DNA of 64,000 nt from Splendidivirga corallicola (lineage in GTDB: Bacteria; Bacteroidota; Bacteroidia; Cytophagales; Cyclobacteriaceae): positions 1 to 64,000 of the forward strand of contig JAUJEA010000021.1 of assembly GCA_030442035.1 (NCBI GenBank), read 5' to 3'. Below are positions 27,674 through 37,600 of this stretch, one piece after another. Numbering within the stretch: position 1 is the first letter of the stretch; each line of letters starts with the position of its first letter. Both the position numbers and the translations under genes were made by a program. The notes beneath the pieces were generated by a model. That model saw nothing but the letters and a program-made list of their open reading frames with translations, was not told the DNA's origin and ran no database searches.

Positions 27674-30073
27674 TTAAAAATCAATGTTAAAAGAAAGGTT
27701 AGGTGTAAAGCCCAGGTAATTGATCTCTGTGATCAGCACCGGATCTTGCGTGAAATCATATTCTATGTACCAGGTGTTTTTGCGGTTGTAGAAATTGAAG
27801 ATAGACAGACCAATATCAGCCTTTGCTTTACCTATTGGGAATTTATGATGAATTGAAAAATCCAATCTATGGTAAGCGGGCAATCTGGATCCGTTTTTAG
27901 AACCGATACCAATATAATCGAGCTCCCGGCCATCCAGGAGTGTTAAAGAATACAAACCGTCAGGTTCGGAAAAGGGTTTACCGGATCCATAGACAAAAGT
28001 GGATGAGAAATTCCACCGGTCATTGATCGCATAGCTGTGAACCATTTTAAATTCGTGCAATTGATCATGAAGGGCCGGAAAGTCCTGACCATCATTGAAA
28101 ACTTCAAAATTGTGTCTCACAGATCCCAGTGTATAAGAAATCCAGCCGGTATATTGACCTTGTTTCTTTTGTAACAAAAACTCAATTCCCTTGGCTACAC
28201 CATCTCCAATAAAAAACAATTCATCCGGATTAAAATCTTGTGCCCTACGGAACCTCAACGAAAATTCAGACAAGCCACTCAAATCTTTATAATAGCCTTC
28301 TATATCAAACAACCAACCTGAGTTTTCATAGCTAGCTCCCAGAATATAATGTTTAGAGCTGCTAACATCTACCAATTCGCCATCAGCAAGGAGCCAGAAA
28401 TCCCTGGAACCCTCACTTACATTTTCGTTAATGATGCGGTTCACAAATTGGTAGTACTTACCATAAGCACCCTTGATCTTGATCTTATTGGTTATATCAT
28501 ATGAAAATGAAAACCTTGGCGAGTATAAAAATTGATCTGTAGGTTGATAATATGAAATCCGCATTCCTGTGGATAAAGTCAGGCGATCCGTTGGATTTCG
28601 AGTGCTTGAAAGATAAAAAGAAGAGTAGTCTGCCTCCTGCTTCCTTTCTAAAATGGTAATTGTATCATTTCGGATATTGCTATAGTTGATATTGGATCTT
28701 GTAAATAAAGCCCCGAATTCAAGTTTATGTTTGGAAGATAATTGCCATTCATTATCCAGACGAATAGAAATGTCTTGCACATTATTGTCCTCAAAACTAC
28801 TGAAATTCCCTGAAAATAATATGGAGTCTTCGGATGGTATGGAAGCTTCCAAAAAAGCATTTCGATCATACTGACTGAAATATTCCGAACCAGCCACCAA
28901 GAAGTTGCTATAAAACTTAGGACTCCATTGACGTGACCATTTCCCCGATATACCTCTGTTCCCCCAATCAGTTTTATCTGTTATATCTCCAATAATGAGA
29001 CGATTTGGTATATTCCTTCGCTCAATCGATCTGTTGAAATCTCTGGATTCGTCTAAGAAATCTTTGCCGTTATAAAGGCTAATGGATATAAGATCCTTCT
29101 CTGAAGGCCTGTACGAAAGTTTGCTGTTCCAATCGAAGAAAAAGAAATCAGGTTCCACTTCATTGATTTCTGTGTTTTGAAGATTTCTGTTCAATGTTGC
29201 ATTATCGTCATCTTGCAAAAGATTGTCTGTAATACTATTAAATACGCCACTTTTGATAATATCTGTATAGGACCTTCTTCCGGCTATAAGGAAGGAAGCC
29301 TTGTTGAACAAAGGTATTTCTAAATAAGCATTGGCACTGAGCAAGTTAATCCCTGCTCCACCCTTGATCTCCTCAAAACTTCCGGTTTTACCCGTAAGAT
29401 CTACTACACTGGAAGTACGTCCTCCATACTTTGCCGGAAATCCGCCTTTGTATAACTGTACATCTTTGATCGCATTAGCATTAAAGGCTGAAAAAAAACC
29501 AAAAAAGTGGTCTACCTTATAAACGGTCATTCCATCTAACAGTACCAGGTTCTGATCCGGTGTGCCACCTCTTACAAAAAGTCCGGACGAATTTTCATTG
29601 GTTCCGCTAACACCGGGCAGAAGCTGAAGCGATCTAAATATATCTACTTCCCCAATGCTTGGCAGCAGGGATAATTGTTTAGTGGAAATAGTGGCCTGAC
29701 TTATTCGCTTTGAACTGTTCAGGAATTTGTTTGAATTAGCGGATATCACTACCTCTTCCAAAGAGGTTGAAATTGGTTCCAGCAAAATTTCAAGTCGTCC
29801 TTTGATCAATTCGGAGTTTAGTTTTAATTCCTTAGGCATATATCCTACATAGCTTATTACCAGGGTAGAAGTATCTGAAGGAACATCCGGCAAAGAGAAA
29901 AAACCATCCACATTGGTACTCGTTCCTTTATTGATTGACTTGATGATAATATTTGCGAAAGGTAATGTCTCACCACTACCATTTTCCTTTACTGTCCCGG
30001 AAACCGTAATTTGTGCCCAGGCATTCACTTGCCATAATAACAGGGCTATCAGTAGTAATTTTTTTTTGATCAT
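27674..30073 (-). CDS. TonB-dependent outer-membrane receptor with carboxypeptidase-like N-domain
   Basis: 799 aa. A signal peptide (MIKKKLLLIALLLWQVNAWAQ) is followed by a CarboxypepD_reg-like beta domain (about 22-105: ITVSGTVKENGSGETLPFA), then the plug (about 115-240: GLFVRGGTPDQNLVLLDG and YKGGFPAKYGGRTSSVVDL) and the beta-barrel to the C-terminus (aromatic end LSFNIDF). This is the typical energised importer of the Bacteroidota outer membrane. Its partner is the DUF4249 lipoprotein rather than a SusD, which argues against a classical polysaccharide locus. The ligand (siderophore, peptide or other) cannot be read from sequence. Confidence 0.93.
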   Translation of the reverse strand: MIKKKLLLIALLLWQVNAWAQITVSGTVKENGSGETLPFANIIIKSINKGTSTNVDGFFSLPDVPSDTSTLVISYVGYMPKELKLNSELIKGRLEILLEPISTSLEEVVISANSNKFLNSSKRISQATISTKQLSLLPSIGEVDIFRSLQLLPGVSGTNENSSGLFVRGGTPDQNLVLLDGMTVYKVDHFFGFFSAFNANAIKDVQLYKGGFPAKYGGRTSSVVDLTGKTGSFEEIKGGAGINLLSANAYLEIPLFNKASFLIAGRRSYTDIIKSGVFNSITDNLLQDDDNATLNRNLQNTEINEVEPDFFFFDWNSKLSYRPSEKDLISISLYNGKDFLDESRDFNRSIERRNIPNRLIIGDITDKTDWGNRGISGKWSRQWSPKFYSNFLVAGSEYFSQYDRNAFLEASIPSEDSILFSGNFSSFEDNNVQDISIRLDNEWQLSSKHKLEFGALFTRSNINYSNIRNDTITILERKQEADYSSFYLSSTRNPTDRLTLSTGMRISYYQPTDQFLYSPRFSFSYDITNKIKIKGAYGKYYQFVNRIINENVSEGSRDFWLLADGELVDVSSSKHYILGASYENSGWLFDIEGYYKDLSGLSEFSLRFRRAQDFNPDELFFIGDGVAKGIEFLLQKKQGQYTGWISYTLGSVRHNFEVFNDGQDFPALHDQLHEFKMVHSYAINDRWNFSSTFVYGSGKPFSEPDGLYSLTLLDGRELDYIGIGSKNGSRLPAYHRLDFSIHHKFPIGKAKADIGLSIFNFYNRKNTWYIEYDFTQDPVLITEINYLGFTPNLSFNIDF

Positions 30074-30146
30074 ATAAAGTCAGTTTTAGATTTAGGATCG
30101 ATCATTTCAAAATATCAATGCCTAACGGTCAGTATATCTTATTGTA

Positions 30147-30177
30147 ATGATCAACCCTCTTTGAAAGGGTTGATCAT
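30147..30177 (-). terminator. Hairpin between lipoprotein and TonB receptor genes
   Basis: A perfect 12-bp stem (ATGATCAACCCT / AGGGTTGATCAT, 7-nt loop) lies 30 bp past the stop of the upstream gene. The T-run is weak. It could terminate or attenuate transcription into the receptor operon. Confidence 0.6.
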
Positions 30178-30206
30178 CTCGATTCAATTTTGTTACTATG
30201 GATTAG

Positions 30207-30980
30207 TTAAGATTGCTTCTGAATATCACCAGTTTTCATATTCAGGATATAAGTACCACCATTGTTGAATTCTACAATGGTTTCTTCAGGGCTATTGAAA
30301 GAGACGATGCCACTGTAGTTGGAGCTTTCGGACTCCGATTTTTCCCCGATAAGTCCGAATACAGCACTACCGCCATTGAGATAGCCGGTGGCTTTTTCAA
30401 CCAGGAGATTGTTAAAATCAATGGTCATATTCACAGAGAAAGATTCTTCTTCTCCCGTTTTAAATTCCCAACTTCCTGATCTTTGATATTCCCCGCTGAG
30501 CTGGTGGTTTTCCGTGTTGCTGTCGATATCTGTTAATGTCCAATTTCCTGAAATGTCATTCAGAATATCTGCCCGCAATGTTGACAGTGATTGGCTGGCA
30601 ACAAAACCATAATTCACCATACCATCATTAGTGCCACACTGGTAAGTATAACTCTCTGTAAAGTTATAAGTGTAATTGATAGCACCATCGGCAGAACTAT
30701 CGCTGAATGAATCACTATCGCTAACAGTTTGTCCACATACCAGCGTACCAGCTACCTGTTCAGCGATATAATCAACATTCGCTGAAAATCCATAAGTATT
30801 GATGGATAGGAAGACAGCAATAATCTCAGCTGCATCTTCCTCGTTGACTTGAAACACTACCACTTGTGGTTCATCGTCATTGTCACAAGCTGTCATACTT
30901 ATTCCTAACAGGAGCATGACCAATAATGAAGCTCGAAATTTTTGCTTCATTGTTTTTAAAATGTTCGATTTACTTTTCAT
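30207..30980 (-). CDS. Hypothetical lipoprotein
   Basis: 257 aa from the first ATG; a second ATG at 30950 (MKQKFRASLL) starts closer to the signal peptide and may be the real one. The lipobox is GISMTAC followed by DNDDEP. The mature part is Ser/Asn/Thr-rich and predicted beta (IDFNNLLVEKATGYLNGGSAVFG), with two further cysteines that may pair. No family is recognised. It is upstream of the TonB/DUF4249 operon on the same strand but separated by a hairpin, so co-regulation is possible but not shown. Confidence 0.65.
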   Translation of the reverse strand: MKSKSNILKTMKQKFRASLLVMLLLGISMTACDNDDEPQVVVFQVNEEDAAEIIAVFLSINTYGFSANVDYIAEQVAGTLVCGQTVSDSDSFSDSSADGAINYTYNFTESYTYQCGTNDGMVNYGFVASQSLSTLRADILNDISGNWTLTDIDSNTENHQLSGEYQRSGSWEFKTGEEESFSVNMTIDFNNLLVEKATGYLNGGSAVFGLIGEKSESESSNYSGIVSFNSPEETIVEFNNGGTYILNMKTGDIQKQS

Positions 30981-31070
30981 TGTTGTTCGGTTGTTTTTGT
31001 GTAGTATTATGATGTTGATTTAATTTCTTCCAATTCGGTTTGATTGGATATTTTGTGTTTTGGTTAAAAT

Positions 31071-31895
31071 TTAATCTTGCTTGATGTGGGGTTCGGGAGT
31101 CCTTTTAAAATAATCTCCGGTAATTTTTCTTCTTTCTTTTTTGTTGCCCAGTCCCTTGAGGTATTGGTAAAGTGGATAAAAGACTATTTTGAATGGATTA
31201 TGGCCAAGGAACCCCGTAGTTACACCATATTTTACCTTTTCTTGTTCCGGAACATAGGTACCGAAGATCCTGTCAAAGATGATCAGCATACCACCATAGT
31301 TCTTATCAATATACCCTTTGTTTGATGCATGATGGACCCTGTGTGCTGAAGGTGTATTGAAAAAGGCACCTTCCAGGAATCCTAATTTCCCAATCATCTC
31401 CGTGTGAATAAAGATTTGATATATAAGGCTTAATCCAAGAGAAGTTGTGATGATAAAAGGTGAAAAACCCAATAACACCATGGGGATATAAAAGAGAGGG
31501 CTTGTGAATTTGCCTAACCAATTAAGTCTGCCAGCTGTGCTTATATTGAACCAGGGACTTGAGTGGTGAGTATGATGAATAGTCCATAAAATGGGTATTT
31601 CGTGACTCAGGCGATGATACCAATAGTAAATAAGCTCCACCAGGAAAAAGGTGAGTATTGCAGTGAAAATATTCACCGGGATCTCAAAGAGTTTATACGG
31701 TTCTATGGAAGTGAACAAATAATATCCCCAGGCCAATGTAATGGGTTTAATGATTTTGCCACCAATGATGATAAATAAATTGGATAGGGAATCCTTGAGA
31801 TTGTAGACATGTTTCTTTTTAGTAACTGACCAGATGATTTCAATGGCTATTACCGCAAAGAATACAATGATAAAAGTTGATTTAAGTGCATCCAT
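31071..31895 (-). CDS. Sterol desaturase / fatty acid hydroxylase family membrane protein
   Basis: 274 aa with several membrane segments. The histidine clusters that bind the di-iron centre are all present: HRLSH, HHTHH and HRVHHASNKG, with a further conserved Asn/Tyr region (DKNYGGMLIIFDRIFGTYV). The superfamily uses O2 and an electron donor to hydroxylate or desaturate lipids. Cytophagales have several paralogues, mostly of unknown substrate (carotenoid, sphingolipid or ether lipid). It is close to the Spy-like gene on the same strand but separated by a terminator. Confidence 0.9.
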   Translation of the reverse strand: MDALKSTFIIVFFAVIAIEIIWSVTKKKHVYNLKDSLSNLFIIIGGKIIKPITLAWGYYLFTSIEPYKLFEIPVNIFTAILTFFLVELIYYWYHRLSHEIPILWTIHHTHHSSPWFNISTAGRLNWLGKFTSPLFYIPMVLLGFSPFIITTSLGLSLIYQIFIHTEMIGKLGFLEGAFFNTPSAHRVHHASNKGYIDKNYGGMLIIFDRIFGTYVPEQEKVKYGVTTGFLGHNPFKIVFYPLYQYLKGLGNKKERRKITGDYFKRTPEPHIKQD

Positions 31896-31941
31896 GATTT
31901 ACTCAATTTGAATTTAAAGCGTTAAATATGGTCTGGCGATT

Positions 31942-31970
31942 CAAAAGATGAGGAGCAGTGCTCCCCATCT
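31942..31970 (-). terminator. Intrinsic terminator after the Spy-like gene
   Basis: On the minus strand AGATGGGGAGC pairs with GCTCCTCATCT through 11 bp including one G-T wobble, with a 3-nt loop, followed by TTTT. It lies 12 bp past the stop at 31982. Confidence 0.75.
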
Positions 31971-31981
31971 GAAAACCCAAC

Positions 31982-32368
31982 TCACGAACCACTCTTCCTT
32001 TGTTTTCTGAAATCGTCCTTCAGCTCCTTTTGAAACTCTTCATAAATCGCATATTGCTCCTTATTCAGGATTTCTTTCATTTTTTGATCCTTTTCTTTTT
32101 TGGCACTTTTGTACTTCTGGTATTTTTTCAACCTGGAAACATCAGACTCTCTCAAACCTTGCAACTGCTCAAAGTACTTGGCATTTACTTCTTCCACCTT
32201 AGAAGCCTGATCATCATTCAGGTTGAGTTTTTCCATATAGGCCTCAAATCTTTGTTTGGCCTCCTCTCTGGTTTTTTCATCAATTTTTTGCTGGGCACAA
32301 GAAATATTGACTGTCAATATGATAAGCCCAAAAACTGCGATAAGTGATTTAAGATTTTTCATATACAT
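31982..32368 (-). CDS. Small exported helical protein, Spy/CpxP-like
   Basis: 128 aa. A signal peptide (MKNLKSLIAVFGLIILTVNISCAQ) precedes an almost entirely helical, highly charged mature part (REEAKQRFEAYMEKLNLNDDQASKV, then K/E-rich helices). This pattern matches small periplasmic LTXXQ/Spy-like proteins, which act as chaperones or stress sensors; the LNLNDDQ stretch resembles the LTxxQ motif. The similarity is of type rather than of a specific family. A start at 32362 is equally possible. Confidence 0.65.
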   Translation of the reverse strand: MYMKNLKSLIAVFGLIILTVNISCAQQKIDEKTREEAKQRFEAYMEKLNLNDDQASKVEEVNAKYFEQLQGLRESDVSRLKKYQKYKSAKKEKDQKMKEILNKEQYAIYEEFQKELKDDFRKQRKSGS

Positions 32369-32653
32369 TTTGAATTATTTTGGTTTCTGATACAAACTTA
32401 CGGGCGCTTTTAAGCCTGAGCATGATTATTCCGGTGAGGCTGACAAACAGGGGGGTGAAGCTGATTTGAAGAAATTGAAGTTTTTATGCTAATTACCACT
32501 GAAACCATTAATATGGTACAATGGCCATAACAAATTGGAGAAGATTGGATTACTCGTCACAGTAGAATTGCTGAAATATTATTAATTACTCATTACTAAT
32601 TATTAATTGTCAACATTGAACCATTTCCGGTTTCTAACGACCTTGGTATAACA

Positions 32654-33214
32654 GTGAAAAGGAACTCGGACCACATATTTGATGAGATGCTTGTGCTGCA
32701 AGCTCAGCAAGGAGACAATCAAGCTTTGACCTTATTGGTAAGAAGGTGGCACAAAAAGTTATATGGATATGCCTATAAAACAACCAATAATTCCAGTATT
32801 GCAGAAGACATTGTACAGGAGAGTTGGCAAGCCATTGTGAAAGGGTTAAAAAACCTAAAAGATCCTGCATTATTCCGTCCCTGGATTTACAGGATTGTTA
32901 ACAATAAAGCGGTTGACTGGATACGAAAACAGCAAAAGGAAAGAAGTTTGATGGAAAAGGAGCTGAAAGATCATAAAGAACCAATGGAGGAGGATGAAGT
33001 TCCTGACGATGCATTGTTTGTATTGAAGCAGGCGCTTAAATCATTGCCCGAAGATCAACGGTTTATTTTGTCCATGCATTATCTCGAACGATTATCCGTA
33101 AAACACATGGCAAAAGTTCTTGACATTCCTGAAGGAACGGTAAAGTCAAGATTGTTCAATGCGAGGAAGTATTTGAAGAAGAAATATGAAGAGACCAAAC
33201 AGGAAAGCGAATAA
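32654..33214 (+). CDS. ECF-type RNA polymerase sigma factor
   Basis: 186 aa. Sigma region 2 is seen in RWHKKLYGYAYKTTNNSSIAEDIVQESW (about 31-58) and FRPWIYRIVNNKAVDWIRKQ (about 74-93); region 4 in LPEDQRFILSMHYLERLSVKHMAKVLDIPEGTVKSRLFNARKYLKK (about 131-176). Regions 1 and 3 are absent, as in ECF sigmas. The start is a GTG; the first in-frame ATG would remove 11 residues before region 2. The DUF6768 membrane protein follows 66 bp downstream and is the probable anti-sigma partner. Confidence 0.93.
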   Translation: MKRNSDHIFDEMLVLQAQQGDNQALTLLVRRWHKKLYGYAYKTTNNSSIAEDIVQESWQAIVKGLKNLKDPALFRPWIYRIVNNKAVDWIRKQQKERSLMEKELKDHKEPMEEDEVPDDALFVLKQALKSLPEDQRFILSMHYLERLSVKHMAKVLDIPEGTVKSRLFNARKYLKKKYEETKQESE

Positions 33215-33267
33215 AGCTTTAACCAAACCTGAATTAAGGAATTTTGAAAATATTGTTTAGAAAAGCA

Positions 33268-33276
33268 TAAGGAGGT
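33268..33276 (+). promoter_or_regulatory. Strong Shine-Dalgarno site
   Basis: TAAGGAGGT sits 4 bp before the DUF6768 ATG. Such a full match to the anti-SD sequence is unusual in Bacteroidota, where SD motifs are generally weak or absent. Confidence 0.75.
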
Positions 33277-33280
33277 AATT

Positions 33281-33670
33281 ATGAAAAGCACAGACAAAAA
33301 AATTGATGCGCTAATCAAAAAAGCACTGAGCGAAGAAGAGGCCGCATTTTACCAGCAATTGGATGAACCCTCATTGCCGGAGATGATGAGAAGTAATTTT
33401 TCCGGGAAATTAGGATGGCTGGCCTGGATAACAACCATCATGATTTTTGTATGGACAGCCTTGGGTGTGTTTTGTGCCATTAAGTTCTTTGAATCTGAGG
33501 AGGTCAAAGACCTGTTCGTTTGGGGAGGCATCTTTTTCTTCCTGGCGATGAGCGTCACAAGCTTAAAGATGTTCCAATGGATGCAAATGAATAAAAATGT
33601 TCTACTAAGAGAGATCAAAAGACTGGAATTGCAAATCTCTATTATGGCTGAGAAGATGGGAAATGAATAG
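33281..33670 (+). CDS. DUF6768 membrane protein, possible anti-sigma factor
   Basis: 129 aa. A charged N-terminal cytoplasmic segment (MKSTDKKIDALIKKALSEEEAAFYQQLDE, residues 1-45) is followed by two membrane helices (about 46-69 and 79-96) and a C-terminal amphipathic helix (about 100-125). This fits the DUF6768 family, which is often found after ECF sigma genes in Bacteroidota. The order and spacing suggest that its N-terminal part holds the sigma factor at the membrane. It has no zinc-binding HxxxCxxC motif, unlike ZAS-type anti-sigmas. The anti-sigma role is inference from context. Confidence 0.75.
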   Translation: MKSTDKKIDALIKKALSEEEAAFYQQLDEPSLPEMMRSNFSGKLGWLAWITTIMIFVWTALGVFCAIKFFESEEVKDLFVWGGIFFFLAMSVTSLKMFQWMQMNKNVLLREIKRLELQISIMAEKMGNE

Positions 33671-33706
33671 TATTGGTTCTAATAGGGCAATAGAGCAACG
33701 TACATT

Positions 33707-34366
33707 TCAATAGTAGGAGAGGTGAGCTGGCTTATCCCAGTTGAATGAAAATACATCGAACATCATACGAGCCAGAATAGTTTTGATTTTTGTTAGGTCT
33801 TTGAAATTCTCCAGGGTTTGGTACATCTCTAAATGATTCTCATTTTTATTGAATTTAAAACCAACACTTTCAAGGCCTGATTGACAACTCTCCAACATCA
33901 AAGAAAACTCTTGGGTAAGTTTGTCATAAGGTGTGATTGTTATTCTTAATAGGTTTTTTGATACTTGCGTGAATTCCAAAAACAAGTTTTGCTTTTTTAT
34001 CAGATACAATTTAAGTCCTCTTAATTTTCCTTCCTGAAGTTCAAGTAGTTTATCATCAATTTCCTGACTGTCAATAAATTTCTTTTTTGGTTGAGTCGGG
34101 TAGGATCTATCTGCGTATTTTTCGTAAGATTCGAATGCCCCATACCTATCCATTCGTTTAAGTCGTTCTATAAGTTGTTTCCTTTCATAATTTGAATCTT
34201 TGATTTTCTCAAAAACACGCAAATTGTTTTTGACTCTCCACAGTATTTCCCAATGATGATGCGCTGATATATAATCAGACTCCTGTATAGCCTGATCAAT
34301 AGTTTTTTCTAAGTGAACTATTTCCAATTGATGGTATTCTATTATTTCGTCTAGTTCGGATTTCAA
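33707..34366 (-). CDS. Hypothetical cytoplasmic protein
   Basis: 219 aa, start TTG at 34366 with no earlier in-frame ATG seen; the first internal ATG is at residue 72. The protein is charged and helical in its first 80 residues (possible coiled coil, EIVHLEKTIDQAIQ and RKQLIERLKRMDRYG). A segment with alternating beta residues follows (KNLLRITITPYDKL), and there are no membrane helices. I do not recognise a family. It is convergent with DUF6768 and divergent from the first TPR-CHAT gene, so no operon partner is indicated. Confidence 0.55.
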   Translation of the reverse strand: MKSELDEIIEYHQLEIVHLEKTIDQAIQESDYISAHHHWEILWRVKNNLRVFEKIKDSNYERKQLIERLKRMDRYGAFESYEKYADRSYPTQPKKKFIDSQEIDDKLLELQEGKLRGLKLYLIKKQNLFLEFTQVSKNLLRITITPYDKLTQEFSLMLESCQSGLESVGFKFNKNENHLEMYQTLENFKDLTKIKTILARMMFDVFSFNWDKPAHLSYY

Positions 34367-34603
34367 TTTGGTATTGGATGTTCTTCTGCGGTATATGTAG
34401 AAGCTAGTTTAAAATTCAATATATCTGCTCACTGGTTTTGATCTTTTAAAGAAGTCTATTTACTTGGTACAACTTCAAAAGATTGGATTAATAAAAAATT
34501 TAAGCTTAAGTTAAAACGGGCTTGTTGGATTGTCAAATAAAAATACGCTTTAGCTGATTTTTTGCTTATTTTTTGAAACAAAATATTAAAGCATTGCCAG
34601 AAT

Positions 34604-37600
34604 ATGGATCGTGAAATTAAACTATCTTGGCTTGTAAGATCAACATATTTTATACTTTTTCTATGTTTTCTAACTGATTTTGTCCTGGCACAAGTTAAAT
34701 CTGATACACTTTTTGGGGATCAATATTTTCGAAAGGCTGACTCTTTAGCTAAGGTAGAAAATCATAGCATAGCAGTAGAGTTCTATAATAAAGCCCTCTT
34801 ATCATTTCAAGAAACGCAAGTTTGGGAAAAGCAGGCTATATGTTACAATCGAATTGCAGAGAGTGAAATTTACCTAAGTAATTTTAGTCAAGCTATGGAA
34901 TCCGCAAAAGGTGCACTGAGTATCTGCGAGACAAAATTGAAAAGGAATCACCATGAGGCTGGCTATGCATATTATAATATAGCCAATGTCCATTTGGCAA
35001 AGGAAGAACTAACTTTTGCCCTGCAATATGCTGAAAAAGCATTAAAGATAGGTAGTACAATAGCAACGAATGAGAATAGCTTTATATCCAAGCTATTTAA
35101 TACTTTAGGTAATATTTATCGTCGAAAGACAAATTATGATCAGGCCTTATCAAATTTTCATCAAGCCATAGCAATACGAAGAAGCTATTCTGGTAAAAAA
35201 CACAAGGATATCGCTACATCTTACAATGGAATAGGTGGTATCTATTATGAAAAGGGTGATTACAATTTTGCTCTTGATTATTTCAACAAATCTTTAAAGA
35301 TAAGTAAGAATATTTCCTTAGGACGAAATGAGAGAGTTGCCATTTGTCATAATAATATTGGAGCTTTACACTATGAAAATGGTGATTATGCAAAAAGTCT
35401 GGAGTATTATACAAAATCCCTCAATATTTATAAAGAAGTATTTGGAGTCAAATATTCTGGGTTAGCTAATATATACAATAATATTGGTGAGGTTTATTAT
35501 ACTCTCGACGCGTTCGATTATAGTTATGAGTTTCTTCAAAAAGCTTTGAATATTCAGCTCGAAATATTCGGTGAAAAGCATCCAGATATAGCCCGTTCAT
35601 ATTACAACCTTGCCAGAATTTTTCATTGGAAAGAGAATTATTCTAAGGCACTAAATTATCATCAAAAATCCATTGCCATTTCCTTCGAAATATTGGGTAA
35701 TCGACATCCAGATATAGCATTGTCCTACTTTGAAATCGGTAATATCTATTACAAAAAGAATGACTTCAAGAGGGCTTTGGAATACCATACAAAAGCCTTA
35801 ATGATCAGAAAAGAAGTATTTGGGGACAAACATGCGCATGTGGCATTGTCCCTTATGTGTATTGGTCATGTTTATCATCAAATGGGTGATTTCGAAAGAG
35901 CAATGGTGCACTATCAAAAAAGTTTGGAAGCCAATACAATAAATTCATATGATCGAGAATGGAATGATCTACCAAAACTTGAAGATTTTCTGGACATCAA
36001 TCAACTACTGGAGTCACTTAATAAAAAGGCAGAAATCTTAAAAAGCCTATATCACAAATATCATAAAATTAACAATTTGGAAGAATCATTTAAGATTTAT
36101 CAGCTCTGTGATACACTAATTAGCAAAGTTCGAGAGTCGCATCGAACACACAAAGATAAAGTTGAATTTGGAAAAAGCGCTGTTCAAGTTTACGAAGGAG
36201 CAATTCAAACTTGTATTTTATTGAATGATAGCACAAAAGATCCAAAGTATCTCCAAAGCGCGTTTTATTTCTCAGAAAAAAGCAAATCCAGCGCTTTGAA
36301 AGAGTCTCGTTCAGAGCTATCAGCCAAGCATTTTAATCATGTTCCTGACGATCTTATTGAGTTGGAACGATCATTAAAAATAGACAGAGCTTTTTATCAG
36401 TCAAGTATACACGAATCCGTAACCCAAAAGGATGGCTATGATACTACCAAGGTAAACGATTTCAATGATAGACTTTTTGCAATAAATCGGCGCTATGATT
36501 CACTTACAGATGTGATTGAAAAGCAATTTCCAAAATACCATCAGTTGAAATATGAAAAAAAAATCATATCAGTTGAAGAACTAAAGCAGGCGCTTTCTTC
36601 AAACCAGGCTGTTGTAGAGTATTTTCTAGGGGATAGTATTTCTTATGCATTTGTTGTAACCAATGATACATTGGTAGTTGAACCTTTGAAATCATTAGAA
36701 AATATCAATGAACAAGTGGAGGCATTTAGAAACGCTATTCAAAGTAAAAATATTAACGAATATAAACGCTTAGGACATAGCTTATATCAGAGCATTTTCA
36801 ATCCAATCGTGGAAAAGGTTCAAGGAAAAGAACTAATTATCATCCCCCACGGTGCTTTATGGCATGTGAATTTTGATTTATTGCTTTCTGAGCAAACCGA
36901 ATCTGAAGATTATCGAAATCTTCCTTATTTGGTAAAAGACTTTAGCATTAGTTATGGTAATGCAGCTCATTTGCTCTTTGACAATACTATCAATAGGAAA
37001 GTGGACCAACTAAACCAATGCCTGGCTTTTTCTTATACGGATACTACAGCCGTGAACTATGGTGATCACCTTAGCTTTAATACATTGAGGCAATCCAATG
37101 ATGATTTGCCAGGTAGCAGAGCAGAGATAAGATCCATTGCAGCGATTGTAGATGGTCAATATTATTATGGTAAGGATGCCAATGAAAGGAATTTCAAGCG
37201 TCAGGCAGATCAATATGCTGTATTACACCTGGCTTTGCATGGTGAGATCAATGATGAGAATCCGGAACATTCAAGGCTTTATTTCACTCAAACCAAGGAC
37301 AGTGTTGAGGACAACCACTTGTATGTTCATGAGTTATATGCTTTGAATCTTCCTTCGGAATTAGCGGTACTTAGTGCCTGTGATGCCGGAACCGGTAAAT
37401 TAGAAAAAGGAGAAGGGATCATGAGTTTGGGGCGAGCTTTTCAATATGCCGGTGCCAAAAGTTTATTACTTTCCAGTTGGGAAGTATCCGATGGTGTGGC
37501 GCCTGACATCATGAAGTATTTTTACGGTAACCTGAAAGAAGGCATGAACAAAAGCGAAGCGCTGAGACAAGCCAAACTTGAATATCTTAAAAAAGCCGAT

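Noticed and set aside
27664..27684. TTG-initiated longer start of the DUF4249 gene
   Set aside because: It would overlap the TonB receptor gene and put polar residues before the signal peptide.
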